A stretch of DNA of 49,577 nucleotides, from positions 1-49,577 of the forward strand of contig JAGYOL010000005.1 of the NCBI GenBank assembly GCA_018399555.1. Direction: 5' to 3'. The notes beneath the pieces are model-generated. The model ran no database searches and was not told where the DNA came from. It saw nothing but the letters and a program-made list of their open reading frames with translations. The stretch is from Kiritimatiellia bacterium. Its GTDB lineage: Bacteria > Verrucomicrobiota > Kiritimatiellia > RFP12 > UBA1067. Made by a program: the position numbers and the translations under genes. Positions 23,477-34,300 of the stretch are shown piece after piece (the stretch's first letter is position 1; the number at the start of each line of letters is the position of its first letter).

Positions 23477-24379
23477 ATGGGTGCACAGGTCGCTGTTATT
23501 CAAATTATGGTCTTTTTTGCGGTGCTCTCTCTGGTTACCGGATTGAATGCCGTTATCCGGCGCGAGTATGTGACTTTGGATGTCAGGAAACCGTGGATAT
23601 TCAAGGTGTTTTACGCCGAGATCGAGGTGCTAGGCAAAATGACAGCCACCCGGTTTGAGCAGGCCTTTCCGATGCAGAGCCGCCAGATTGTGCGTGATAT
23701 CGTTGCCGGTGCCATACCTGTCTCGCTGACTGAGGTGCGCGGGGTTCAGACCTTTGCCGGTATAGTCTGTAGTGCGCTTGCCGCGATTATCACCTTTATT
23801 ATTACCTTGAACACGCTTTATGCGGTGTGTGCCGGCTTTTTTTTACTGCTGCTCGGCTGGTATTATCCTCTTTCCTGGGTTGCGCGTCTGGCATTTCAAC
23901 GCAAAGAAGAGATGTCACGCGCTCTTCCTTATGCGATTGATCTTATCACTGTGGCCATGGAGGCAGGTCAGGATTTCGGTGCGGCGGTGCGTAACCTGGT
24001 CAATCAGGGACCTTCCGGTGCTTTGCGTGATGAATTCGGCGTTATGCTGCGAGAGACTGAGCTGGGCAAATCGCGCGTTGAAGCGTTGCAGGTTATGTCC
24101 GAAAAGATACAACTTGATGAATTCCGCTCTCTGGTAACCGCTGTTGTGCAGAGCAGTGAAATGGGCTCCAGCATATCAGGAACGTTGAAACTGCAGGCGG
24201 AAGAGATCCGCCGGCGACGTTACAATAAAGCGGAGCGACAAGCAGCCCGCGCACCTTCATTGATGCTGATTCCGACCGCCCTTTTCATTCTGCCTGCAGT
24301 TTTTATCATCATTATAGTTCCAATTGCCATTAAAGCCATGGAGTCAGGCATCTCTGATTACATGAGCAGGGGAGGTTGA
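23477..24379 (+). CDS. tadC: Tad inner-membrane platform protein TadC
   Basis: This 300-residue partner of TadB has the F domain with ALPYAIDLITVAMEAGQDFG and LGKSRVEALQVMSEKI, then FRSLVTAVVQSSEMGSSI and RYNKAERQAARAPSLMLIPT, the most conserved TadC stretch. Membrane helices lie near the N-terminus, about 95-130, and at the C-terminus (LFILPAVFIIIIVPIAI). AGGAG lies upstream. The TGA stop at 24377-24379 is just ahead of the start of the next, FHA-domain gene, so the signalling block continues the same transcript. Confidence 0.92.
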   Translation: MGAQVAVIQIMVFFAVLSLVTGLNAVIRREYVTLDVRKPWIFKVFYAEIEVLGKMTATRFEQAFPMQSRQIVRDIVAGAIPVSLTEVRGVQTFAGIVCSALAAIITFIITLNTLYAVCAGFFLLLLGWYYPLSWVARLAFQRKEEMSRALPYAIDLITVAMEAGQDFGAAVRNLVNQGPSGALRDEFGVMLRETELGKSRVEALQVMSEKIQLDEFRSLVTAVVQSSEMGSSISGTLKLQAEEIRRRRYNKAERQAARAPSLMLIPTALFILPAVFIIIIVPIAIKAMESGISDYMSRGG

Positions 24380-24384
24380 TTCGT

Positions 24385-25908
24385 ATGCTAAAACTTATTA
24401 TCACCAATGGTGAGTCGGTCGGGAGAGAGTTTGTGCTCCGTCAGGGCGAAAATTTGATCGGACGCTCACGTTCAACCGATATCCGCCTGAGTTCGATGGA
24501 TGTTTCCGGACGGCATGCGCGTCTGATGGTCGAAGGCGATTGTCTATATGTTGAGAATCTGAGTCAGTACAACACCTTTGTTGATGGTGAGACCATAACC
24601 GAACGCACTCGTCTTCTGCCGGGTCAGTGTTTGAAAACAGGCAAGACGGTTGAATTCAAGTTAAATCTCGTCGATGCGACGGTTGAGACACAAAGTGGTG
24701 GCGGCGCGGCAGGAGTATCAGAGCCGCCTGCTGAAGCTGACACCGGCGAAGGTTTAACTGCCGCCGCCGGTGCAACCGGCACTTTCGACAATGATCTGAC
24801 TATGGATGCCACTGCGGCGGCTTTTGCCGAAGATGAGGAGGGGGCCACCCGTGCGATGCACACCCGCGCCGCCACCCCGGATGAAATCGAACATCTCAAA
24901 ATCAAAGAGACCCAGCGGATCAGATACCGCATGTTCATGATTATCGGCGGTGTCGCGGTGCTGCTGACTCTGGGGGTAATCTTCCGTCCGCGCACTCAGG
25001 CGCCTGAACTCGAATTGCGCTGGCCGGTAAATGAGCAGGACCTCTATCTTAACAGCTTTGAACCAAGCCGCGCCGGCGGCCGGGAAAAGGGGGATTATGA
25101 CATCAGATATCCGGCCAACGGAACTTTCACTAAAAGTGATTCCCCTGGCGGCTTCACGCTGGCCGGCTTTGTCGGAAGGAATCGTGATGTGCCGATGCGC
25201 ATTATAGTACAGGAAGAGCTGGATCTGCGCTTCGCTTCTATGAGCAGCGATGAGATCGTCCGTGACTGGATAGATATGATTTCAGCCGGCGGCAAAGCCT
25301 GGCGCATCGATAAACCTTCGGCATTGACACTCTTTTTCGGCGATAAAAACGGCGTTCCCTATACCCGCACCAGTTATCTGCGCGATGACGCCGGTGCATC
25401 CTGGTTCGGCATAGCCAATATTTTCCGTCACGGACGTCGGCGGATCGTCGTCCGGTCTGAAGCACCGGCTGTCGAACAGACCCGAGTTGAATCGCTGCTG
25501 ACTTCACGCTTGGTGTATGTGGCCGATGAGTTTCAGTTTTCGTACTGGCCATATGTCAGAATTGGAGAGAGTGTGCCGGTTGAAACTCTGTTGGAACAGG
25601 TACGGCGTGACATGGAGCGTATGGCACCGGGCACCTGGATGTCAATCAACAGAATGCTCTGCGGTATACTCAGCCGCGTGGTGCCGGCACAGGATGCTGA
25701 ATCTGAAAAGGAATCGCTGCGCCTGCTGCGCAAACTGCGCGGAAACGAAGCACTTTGGTTCAATAGCCAACAGCTTGCCTTTGAATCAGCCGTTTTCCGC
25801 GGCGATCTAAAACATGCCAAAAAGGTGATGGTCTTCACCAAAGGGGTCTTTTCAGATATGAGCGACCAACGCTACTATACAGTGAGAAAATGGAATGTGG
25901 AGCTCTGA
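24385..25908 (+). CDS. FHA-domain single-pass membrane protein, Tad locus
   Basis: The 507-residue product starts at ATG 24385, set by GGGAGG nine bases before; the TTG at 24376 overlaps the tadC stop. The N-terminal FHA domain (about 1-95) has NLIGRSRSTDIRL, MDVSGRHARL and QYNTFVDG, so the phosphothreonine-contacting Arg, Ser-x-x-His and Asn are present. A Thr-rich acidic linker (GTFDNDLTMDATAAAF, GATRAMHTRAATPDE) could carry phosphorylation sites. One membrane helix (MFMIIGGVAVLLTLGVIF, about 183-203) and a 300-residue domain beyond it with no recognised family complete it. It could connect cytoplasmic phosphorylation to the periplasm. Confidence 0.8.
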   Translation: MLKLIITNGESVGREFVLRQGENLIGRSRSTDIRLSSMDVSGRHARLMVEGDCLYVENLSQYNTFVDGETITERTRLLPGQCLKTGKTVEFKLNLVDATVETQSGGGAAGVSEPPAEADTGEGLTAAAGATGTFDNDLTMDATAAAFAEDEEGATRAMHTRAATPDEIEHLKIKETQRIRYRMFMIIGGVAVLLTLGVIFRPRTQAPELELRWPVNEQDLYLNSFEPSRAGGREKGDYDIRYPANGTFTKSDSPGGFTLAGFVGRNRDVPMRIIVQEELDLRFASMSSDEIVRDWIDMISAGGKAWRIDKPSALTLFFGDKNGVPYTRTSYLRDDAGASWFGIANIFRHGRRRIVVRSEAPAVEQTRVESLLTSRLVYVADEFQFSYWPYVRIGESVPVETLLEQVRRDMERMAPGTWMSINRMLCGILSRVVPAQDAESEKESLRLLRKLRGNEALWFNSQQLAFESAVFRGDLKHAKKVMVFTKGVFSDMSDQRYYTVRKWNVEL

Positions 25909-25913
25909 AAAAA

Positions 25914-28193
25914 ATGCTGATACGTCTTGAATTTAACGACAGAGTCATTCATCAGATAAAAGCTGCCGACATAACCGGTGAAATTGTAATCGGCCGTTCC
26001 TCATCCTGCACCTGGAGTGTGCCCAAGGAGGATAAACTGGCCAGTTCCAGACACCTCGCAATTTCATTGCGCGGCAAACATGTGTATGTAAAAGATCTTC
26101 AAAGTACCAACGGCAGCTTCTTCAACGGCAAACGGATTACGGAACGCAACTTGGCTGAAGGTGATAAAATCGGGGTCGGAAATTGCATTCTCTATGCGCT
26201 GCCGGATTCCGGCAGCAGTAAAAACCGCTGCTCGGAGTTGCTGGTGCTCTCTGGTAAAGAGCGCAATAAAAAGAAAAAACTGGTTCCGCCGCTCTTCACC
26301 ATCGGTTCAGATCCGGCTTCGTCGCTTGTATTTCTTGATATGCTGATCTCACGCAATCATGCGCAGATTGCAATCAATGATGATGGCAGCTGCTGGCTCA
26401 AGGATCTTAACAGCAAAAACGGCACATCGGTTAACGGGGTTCCACTACGCTCGGAGAAGGAGCGCCTGCTCAAAGACGGTGATAAAATCAGTTTTTCGCA
26501 GATGGAGGTTGAGTTTCATGACGGTGCGGTTGCACGCACAACCTCGCATGTCTGGCTGAAACTCGCCATAATTGTGATGACGGCTGTTCTGGCACTGGGA
26601 AGTTATAATCTCTATAAGCGGTGGCAACCATCCGCCGCGTTTTACATCGCTGAGTGTCGTAAACTGGCGGCTGAAGAGCAGTTTGACGAAGCCGCCCGGA
26701 TGCTGCTTAAAGCTGAAAATGCGCATCATGCTCAAGCGCAGCAAGTTGAGATTTTACAGTTACGCCGACTGCTGGAGATATGGCAACGCACATCCCGAAT
26801 GTGGTATGAGACGCGCGACCTGCTCAAATCGGAGAAGTGGACAGCGGTGTCGAGGAATCTCGGCCAATTGCAGAGTGAAAAATCCGAGGCTTGGGAGTGG
26901 AACAAAAAGGCAGGCGCACAAAAAGATCAGGCGCTTTTTTGCAAATCGATGCTGGACGCGCGTTCGCGTTTTCTGGCGATGCTGGCACGTGACAGTGTGC
27001 GACTGGATCAGCTGCGTGAGCTCTCCGACGATGCTGCCGCCCTGCTGCAGCAGCAGCCGGCGGATGATTTGCCGGAATATCTTCAGCCATTACACGGTGA
27101 ACTGGCAGAGGCAAACCTGCAGTTGAATGAGTTGCTGGTGAACGTGCAGAGTGTTGAAGCGGCACTGGACAAGCTTGTGCTGGATCAACCACCCTTTGCA
27201 GAAATTGAAGTAGTGCTTGAACAGGCCGGTAAATCCAAAAAACGTGTTGTGAAAAACATGGCTTCTAAAATGGTGCCGGTTGTGGCCGGGCTCGCGGAGA
27301 GTGACGCCGTTCTGCGCAAGGTGATTGCCGCAGTGCAGGCGCTGGACACGCAGAGCGTGCGCTCAAGCGATCTGAATCTCCCCTCCGCAGATGTCTGTGC
27401 GCTAGATCCGCGGGCGTCCACCGCCCGGCAGTCGCTTGAGAAAAAACATACAGAGATTCGTCTTCAGGGTTCTCAGGCACTGCTTTTCTTCCAAGCCGTC
27501 GATGAGATTATCGGGCGTGCCGGTACAGATATTCCCCATCTGGCTGAATTTAGAAGCAAAGATGTGATGCACAATGTGCTGGCCTGTGACTCTCTTGAGC
27601 GTCCTTTGCCGCGCCGCAGCCGCAAACAGGCCTCAGGTGATTATGACCGTATGCTCGGGGTGGAGGAGTTCTACGCCTGGATGGATGCCCTGCCTGAACC
27701 GCTTGATCCGGCATTCGTTTCCGATATCGCCTTCCGACCACTTCTGACTCAGGCTGGCGAGCTATGGAAAAAGATCGCTCTGTTCATAACTTTCGTCGAA
27801 CAGCCGGCTAACAACTGGATGGTGTCCGGAGAGTTGCAGAGTCAGTTGGAACGTTGTAAAAGTCTGGTGGCACTGCGTGACGAACTGGTACACGGATTGC
27901 TTGAGAAAGCGCGCAGCTCCGCCGGACGCGAGGCCCTGATCGCCGCAGGTACAGCCTGCCGCATGCTCGGTAACAATAATGCAACCACCTTTATGGATAA
28001 ACCTCTGGCAGAGTGGATTGATGGAGAATTCAGTACGTATCGCCGCGGTCTGATCAAGCTGAATGAAGAGTTTTCTTTGGCATCCCTTGAGCAAAAGGTT
28101 ACAATACGCGACAAGGTTATGGTTGTGGGTCTGCCGGGTGATCCGATTGTCAGGAGAATGTGGGCCATGCGTGATGCCTCACGCGGAAAATAG
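25914..28193 (+). CDS. Double-FHA membrane protein with long helical periplasmic region
   Basis: This 759-residue protein has two FHA domains. The first (about 1-100) keeps IVIGRSS, ASSRHLAIS and STNGSFFNG. The second (about 115-205) reads FTIGSDP in place of GR, with ISRNHAQI and SKNGTSVNG intact, so it may bind phosphopeptides differently. A membrane helix follows (LAIIVMTAVLALGSYNLY, about 217-236), then some 520 residues rich in Leu, Glu, Lys and Ala with predicted helical or coiled character and no catalytic motif. ATG 25914 is preferred, although ATG 25890 is also in frame and would overlap the previous gene. Perhaps a scaffold. Confidence 0.8.
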   Translation: MLIRLEFNDRVIHQIKAADITGEIVIGRSSSCTWSVPKEDKLASSRHLAISLRGKHVYVKDLQSTNGSFFNGKRITERNLAEGDKIGVGNCILYALPDSGSSKNRCSELLVLSGKERNKKKKLVPPLFTIGSDPASSLVFLDMLISRNHAQIAINDDGSCWLKDLNSKNGTSVNGVPLRSEKERLLKDGDKISFSQMEVEFHDGAVARTTSHVWLKLAIIVMTAVLALGSYNLYKRWQPSAAFYIAECRKLAAEEQFDEAARMLLKAENAHHAQAQQVEILQLRRLLEIWQRTSRMWYETRDLLKSEKWTAVSRNLGQLQSEKSEAWEWNKKAGAQKDQALFCKSMLDARSRFLAMLARDSVRLDQLRELSDDAAALLQQQPADDLPEYLQPLHGELAEANLQLNELLVNVQSVEAALDKLVLDQPPFAEIEVVLEQAGKSKKRVVKNMASKMVPVVAGLAESDAVLRKVIAAVQALDTQSVRSSDLNLPSADVCALDPRASTARQSLEKKHTEIRLQGSQALLFFQAVDEIIGRAGTDIPHLAEFRSKDVMHNVLACDSLERPLPRRSRKQASGDYDRMLGVEEFYAWMDALPEPLDPAFVSDIAFRPLLTQAGELWKKIALFITFVEQPANNWMVSGELQSQLERCKSLVALRDELVHGLLEKARSSAGREALIAAGTACRMLGNNNATTFMDKPLAEWIDGEFSTYRRGLIKLNEEFSLASLEQKVTIRDKVMVVGLPGDPIVRRMWAMRDASRGK

Positions 28194-28275
28194 TGCAATC
28201 TGCGCTGGCAAAGTGATGAAGTTTTGCGCGTGGATAAATTTCAGTTTGAATGTTTTTCAGGAGCTGGCGGATAAT

Positions 28276-30216
28276 ATGATTTTAAAAGATAGATTCTTTC
28301 TTCCGATTGTTCAGAGTATCAGAGCGGCGGTCGTCAGTTTACTGATTGCCGGCTGCGTTTCAAACAATGTCTTTGACGACGGACGTGACGACGTTGCCAA
28401 TTATGAGTCGCTGGAGTTGTCAGCCGCTTTGCCGCCCCCGCGCGATATCTCATTAAAAGGAGACGGACTGCGCTGTGTCGAATTGAGATGGACCGCACCG
28501 GAGGTAAAGGTTTTTCGCTATCGTATTGAACGTTCGCAAAAAAGTGACGGCGACTTTGACTTTGTCGCTAATGTCGATCCTGGACTGGGCGGTTATGTGG
28601 ATGGTGCCCACCCCGATCATCGTCTCCAGGACAGCACCACATATTATTACCGGCTGGTCTCTGTTGAAACGGCGGAGGGTCCGCGTTCGCAACCCTGTGA
28701 GGTGCTGAGCACCACAACCGCCCCGCCGCCGGGAGCGGTAAGAAATCTGCGTGTCCATGCCGCTGGCTCGCGGGAGAACAAGTTGAGTTGGGAATCTGCG
28801 TCCGGCGCGGGTTCCCTGACATACCGTATCGAACGATCTGCAGCGGAGACGCCTGACAAATTTGAACGAGTCGGCACCACCCATGCGATGACTTATGTGG
28901 ATGGCGGAACTCCCTCCGCAACGCTGAAAGACAGTTCCGAATATCTCTACCGGGTGATCACGCTTAATGAAGTCGGCGCAGAAAGCGAAGCATCGGAATC
29001 CGTGGATGTCGTCACCTTTCCACCGCCAACAGTTGTTCAGGGATTTGAAGCTCTTTCCGGTGAGGTCCGCTGCGTTCCGCTCAAATGGCGGGCGGCCCCC
29101 GAAGATGATGTTGTCGAATATCACATTTTCAGCGCACGCGCTCTCGATGAAGAGTTTGAAAAAATTGCGGTAATCAAAGGAAGAAGCGTCACGGAATTTC
29201 TGCACGGCAATTCAAATCCCGGTGAACTTGAAGATGAAGCGACATACTATTATCGGATTTGCGCAGTCAACGATGTCGGCTCCAGCAGCGAACTTACCGA
29301 ACCGGTCAAGGTCGCCACCCGTCATATACCTCCGGTCGTCAGCGGTGTGACGGTGGAGTCGGGATGTCCGCGCGAGGTGCCGGTCGCTTGGGATGCCTCC
29401 GCCGATACCGCAGTCTGCGGTTATGAAGTCTGGCGATCACTTGAGGGTGATGATGAATGGCAACAGATCAGGGTGCTCAACGACCCCAAAGTTGTGAAAT
29501 ATCTGGATCGTGGCGGTGTTTCAGAGAACGACAAGCTTGGGGGGCTGCTTGACGGCACAAACTATGCTTACCGAATTATCGCCTTCAATGCGGGTGGTGT
29601 GCGTTCATCAGCATCTGAACCGGTTACGGCCACCACGAAATTCCTGCCAGCAACACCGCAATCTCTTCAGGCGACCGGCGGATTGGCCGGTGTCATAAAA
29701 CTGCAGTGGGCTGCAAACCCCGAAAGTGACATCAAGGGCTATGCAGTGGAGGTGTCGTCACGTGAGGAACGGGGGTTTAAGGAACTCTGTTATGTGAGGG
29801 CTGCAGCGGCTGGTGAGAAGCTGACGACGCATGAGACGGACCTTGAGGTTGAGACCACTCGTTATTACCGTATCAAAGCCCTCGACATCGAAGGACTTGA
29901 AAGTCGTTGGAGTGCTGTGGTCGGTGCCACTACCAAGGCATTGCCGCAAACGCCGGCGTCGTTGCAGCTGACCGACGCAGCGGATGCTTTGGTGCTACGC
30001 TGGGAAAAACCGCCGCAGAATGATATTGTCAAATACAACGTCTGGTCGCGTCAGTTGCTCGGCTGGAAGCAGATCGGTGAGTCCGACAGATGTGAGTTCA
30101 CGCTCGATAAAAAATCACTGCAAGAGATTGTTTCTCTGGCGGTCTCGGCTGTCGATCAGGATGGCCTCGAGAGTGCAAAGAGTGAGCCGATTAAACAGAG
30201 TATCAGCGTTGAATAG
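28276..30216 (+). CDS. Lipoprotein with six fibronectin type III repeats
   Basis: The 646-residue product has a lipoprotein signal ending SLLIAGC (Cys27), so it should be anchored in a membrane facing the periplasm or the surface. After a short acidic linker come six Fn3-like repeats of roughly 95-105 residues. Their starts are marked by PPPRDISLKG, AVRNLRVHAAG, VVQGFEALSG, VVSGVTVESG, TPQSLQATGG and TPASLQLTDA. The tyrosine corner is visible (TTYYYRLVSV, YLYRVITLNE, TYYYRICAVN, NYAYRIIAFN, RYYRIKALD) and is lost in the last repeat. ATG 28276 is chosen because it starts the signal peptide, with CAGGAG upstream. It may bind polysaccharide, protein or the pilus. Confidence 0.85.
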   Translation: MILKDRFFLPIVQSIRAAVVSLLIAGCVSNNVFDDGRDDVANYESLELSAALPPPRDISLKGDGLRCVELRWTAPEVKVFRYRIERSQKSDGDFDFVANVDPGLGGYVDGAHPDHRLQDSTTYYYRLVSVETAEGPRSQPCEVLSTTTAPPPGAVRNLRVHAAGSRENKLSWESASGAGSLTYRIERSAAETPDKFERVGTTHAMTYVDGGTPSATLKDSSEYLYRVITLNEVGAESEASESVDVVTFPPPTVVQGFEALSGEVRCVPLKWRAAPEDDVVEYHIFSARALDEEFEKIAVIKGRSVTEFLHGNSNPGELEDEATYYYRICAVNDVGSSSELTEPVKVATRHIPPVVSGVTVESGCPREVPVAWDASADTAVCGYEVWRSLEGDDEWQQIRVLNDPKVVKYLDRGGVSENDKLGGLLDGTNYAYRIIAFNAGGVRSSASEPVTATTKFLPATPQSLQATGGLAGVIKLQWAANPESDIKGYAVEVSSREERGFKELCYVRAAAAGEKLTTHETDLEVETTRYYRIKALDIEGLESRWSAVVGATTKALPQTPASLQLTDAADALVLRWEKPPQNDIVKYNVWSRQLLGWKQIGESDRCEFTLDKKSLQEIVSLAVSAVDQDGLESAKSEPIKQSISVE

Positions 30217-30231
30217 GAGCCTGCAGACACA

Positions 30232-31332
30232 ATGAGTGATTCATTTAAATATCTTGAGGCGGTAACGCGCACCGACATCGGACGTAAACGCAAAAACAAT
30301 GAGGATTCGCTGATCGCTCTGCCCGAATACGGCGTGTACTGCGTGGCTGACGGCATGGGGGGCGCACAAGACGGAGAGGTTGCCTCGCAGGCTGTGGTGG
30401 ATGCCCTGGAAGAGCGCTTTGTGGCCGGTTCCGATTCCGCCTACGCGGTTACAGCTGCAGCCTCCTCCAAGATCGTCGCCATGGCACTCAATAAAGCTAG
30501 CAGTTGGATTGAACAGCGGTCACAGCAGCGCGGAATTCAGGGATGCGGCAGTACGGCGGTGGTTATGGTTTTCGACAAAGTCATGCCCGGGCGCGCAGTT
30601 ATCCTGCACGCCGGTGACAGCCGAGCATATCAGTTTCGCAACCGCAAACTTTCACAGATCACCGTCGATCACTCGGTTGCAGCAGAGGCGGGAGTCGCGG
30701 ATGAGAACGATCTGCCGCCGATGCTGCGGGGCGTCATAACCCGTGCTGTCGGGCTCAAGCCACAGGTCGATACCGATCAGATTTCAGTGGAACTGCTTAG
30801 GGATGACATCTACATGCTCTGTTCCGACGGTCTGTCGCGTATGTTAAGCGACAAAAAGGTTGCAGCGATCTTTAAAAAATATGGCGGTGGTGATTTACAG
30901 CTTTTGCTGGATCATCTTGTTGACAGTGCGCTTGAGGCTGGTGGTAAGGACAACATTTCGGTAATTTTGATCAGAGTGGTCGGGCCGTTGCCGCAGGGTC
31001 CGACTATGCCGGTTTCCGATGAAACCCGCAGACTTGAAACTCTCAAGCTCGGAGTTACAGATGAAGAACTTCAGAGTTCAACGACTGCAGTGACAGGCGG
31101 TGAATCCACCGGTGAGCATTCCGCGGAGTCGGGAGAGGATGTTGTGGAGTGCGTGACACCCGGCGGCGGCAGCACTGAAAACGGGAGACGTACGGTGACC
31201 GATAACGATCCTGCTGCAATTCCCGACGCAACACGCGGCAGAAAGCGGCTGCCCATAATTCTGTGTGTCGCACTTGCTCTGGCTGTGCTGTTGATTGCGC
31301 TCTTTTTTGCAGTAGACTTCTTTCTGCAGTAA
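30232..31332 (+). CDS. PP2C-family serine/threonine phosphatase, membrane anchored
   Basis: This 366-residue phosphatase should remove phosphate from Ser/Thr residues and so oppose the neighbouring kinase. All PP2C metal-ligand motifs are visible: NNEDS, VADGMGG, GSTAVVM, LHAGDSRAY, TVDHS, CSDGLSRML and GGKDNISV. An extended Thr/Ser/Glu-rich linker (about 260-335) leads to a C-terminal membrane helix (IILCVALALAVLLIALFFAV), so the catalytic domain stays in the cytoplasm. The membrane anchor is at the C-terminus, as in some stand-alone PP2C enzymes. The kinase gene begins 23 bases after its stop. Confidence 0.93.
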   Translation: MSDSFKYLEAVTRTDIGRKRKNNEDSLIALPEYGVYCVADGMGGAQDGEVASQAVVDALEERFVAGSDSAYAVTAAASSKIVAMALNKASSWIEQRSQQRGIQGCGSTAVVMVFDKVMPGRAVILHAGDSRAYQFRNRKLSQITVDHSVAAEAGVADENDLPPMLRGVITRAVGLKPQVDTDQISVELLRDDIYMLCSDGLSRMLSDKKVAAIFKKYGGGDLQLLLDHLVDSALEAGGKDNISVILIRVVGPLPQGPTMPVSDETRRLETLKLGVTDEELQSSTTAVTGGESTGEHSAESGEDVVECVTPGGGSTENGRRTVTDNDPAAIPDATRGRKRLPIILCVALALAVLLIALFFAVDFFLQ

Positions 31333-31355
31333 TTTTTGAATCTGGGTTTTTGGAA

Positions 31356-34300
31356 ATGGATGATATTTCAGCAAAACAAATCGGGGATTATCAGCTGCTG
31401 TCAATTATCGGTGATGGTGCACAAGGCAGGGTTTATAAAGCCTGTGCTGTGATGGATTTACCCTGCGGTCTTAAAAAGAACGATGCGGTTGCGCTGAAGG
31501 TTGTGAATATAGCGGGTGAAGATGAAACGCTGCGGCAGAAGTTTCAGGCGCAAGCCGACATTCTGCGACGTCTCTCACATGAAAGCATTGTCAAATATAT
31601 CGACAGTTTCATTTGGCACACTGGTGAGCTGGATGAATGTCAATGTCTTGTGATGGAGTATCTCGAGGGTGAAGATTTGACCGCCCGGGTGCGGAATATG
31701 AGCGGCGGTCTGACCTGGCCGCAGGTCGAGGATATTTTTGAAAAGTGTCTCGCTGCGCTGATTCACGCGCGCGAGTGCGGTATTACACATCGTGACATAA
31801 AACCTTCGAATATCTATCTGACCAGAGATGGCAAAGTTAAACTGATTGATTTTGATATCGCCCGCCGTGATGACAGCGAACAGTTGAGTACTGCCGGATG
31901 GAAGGGCACCTTTGATTACATGGCTCCCGATTTCATTACGCTCGAAGGTTTTCATGGTGATGAAATATCCGACATCTTCAGCCTGGGTGTCTGTTTTTAT
32001 CAGGCACTGACCGGAGCACTGCCTTATGAACCGCTGGGTTCCAACGCACACATCGGTTATGTGAACCGCTGGCACTCGGGGAACGGCAAGCCCCCATCAT
32101 TCCGTTTCGGCGTTTTTCGCGTACTGGCTGGCGCAAAGAGTTTTGTCGCCCGGGCACTGGCGGTCAAGCGTGAGGAGCGCTATCATAGTTTCACAGCCAT
32201 GCTTGAGGATTTTCGCAGAATTCATTATCGGGTTGTGCGTCACAAAGGCAAAGAGGATTACGAATTGATAGCCCTGCTGGGACGCGGCGGTTTCGGTGAG
32301 GTTTTCAAGGCCAGATGTGTGAGTGATGGACGATTGGTTGCCGTTAAACACCTCTTTTCCGCTCAGCAATCCGGACGTTTTATCAAAGAGGCAAAAATTC
32401 TGCAGCGTTACAATCATGAAAATCTGGTGCAGTATGTCGATTTTATGACGCAGGAAACCAATACCGGAGAGCAGCAGTTTTTTCTGGTTATGGAGCATCT
32501 CGAGGGTATGCCCGGCTGGACATTGCGCACCCGCATTAAAAATGAGGGGCGCATTGGCGTGCAGGAGTGCATAAAACTTTTTCATGCATATCTGCAAGCA
32601 CTGGATTTTCTGCACGGCAATGCCCGTCCTATTATCCACCGCGATATCAAGCCCGGCAATCTTTACGCACCGGTAGGAAGACCTGAAAAGGGTAAAATAT
32701 TCGATCTGGGGGTGGCGCGCGATGTAAGCGGCACTGTAACGGTGGGAGGAGTGCCGGGAACGCTGGATTACATGGCCCCGGAATTCGCCGACGCCTCGGG
32801 CGACCGCGGTTCCCCGCGATCCGACCTTTACGCTCTCGGGTTGTGCCTGTATGAGGCGCTCACCGGTAAAACTGTATATGAACGTCTGCCGAAAGATATC
32901 AATTCAGCCTGGAGCGGCTTTCTGACCCGCATGAAAACACCGCCGGCTGTTGATTTTTCTGATCCGGTTTTTACGGATTATCCCCGTCTTGTATTTATTG
33001 TGAAACGCATGATCGCAATCAACCCGGCTGAGCGGTTTGCCACCGCCGGAGAGTTGAGTGCTGAGCTTGAGCGGGCACTTCTGCCGCCTGAAGCAGAGGG
33101 GTTGAAAGATGACTGTTTTGATGATGTCGAGGTGACCATGGCAACCACCCCGGGCGGAGAGGGGGTAACGCTGGGAACGCGTCCGATGCAGGGCGATATC
33201 AACCAATATCTCGAAGACATAGGCATCGCCGGCAGATCAGCAAAAAAATCAAAACGGACTCTGTTCACAGGCAGAGCTGCCGTGCTGGTTCTTGTTGCGT
33301 CAGTTGCTGTAACAGCCTTTGTATTTGCGATTGCCGCACTGCGGAGCAAAAAGGAAACGGCAATGCCCTCAGAGATGCCCAGTCTCAGAGAACAACCTGT
33401 TCCTAAAACGGAAACGATAGTTAAGCAGCTTGTAAGTGTCGCCGACTATCTCCCGGCCAAAGAGATAGCAGCCCTGGTGCCGGGCGGCATGAAAAGCCGT
33501 ACCGCAATCAAAAATGGTGAAAAAGCCATGCGGTTGCTTGCCGAACAGGAACAGCTTGAGTGGCAAGATGTGGATAAGAACGACAAAGAAAAATTCATTG
33601 CCTCCGAACGTGCGAAACTAAAGGTCGGCATTACCGACAGGATCAAAAACGATGCACTGGAAATTGTTAATCTCAGTGCGGCTGGCAAGAATGCGGAGGA
33701 GAATTACAACGCACTGCTGGATCTGAGAAATGAAGCCCCCTTGCTGATTGCCGGTGTAAAAGATCTCTATCAGCAGTGTTGCGAAGACGCCGATCGTGCA
33801 ATCAAGCGCAAACTGGTGACCGATACGGTCGCATCAATGACAGCCAAAGCTGGCAAAGCCGCCGGAACGGCGGAGTTGGTCGAACTCCTCGCGGGCTTCA
33901 GCAAGCTGGAAGCCATGCCTCAGGTGGAAATTCCTGCGGCACAGCGGGGTGCCTTTAAAACGGTGGCGAAAGAGCGCTCTCTAACTCTGGCAACACAACT
34001 TTTCGAAGCGTTCAAAATAGCTGTCAACGCCTTTCAACTGGAGAAATCCGAAGCGTTGCGCAAGGAATTTGAGCTACTTCACGCGGCGGTCAACAACGAC
34101 TACGGCAAGGCGGAATTCGATGAACTTGCACCGCAATTTGATGCCTTTGTAAAAGATGCGCAACAGCGTAAAACGGCAGCTGCGGTGCCGCCGGTTGAAA
34201 AAAAACAAGAACCCGCCACCGTTGAGAGGATTGATGCTGTTGTCAAACCGGATAAAGAGGAAACTGTACCAGCAGCGACACCTATCGTAAAAATTCAAGA

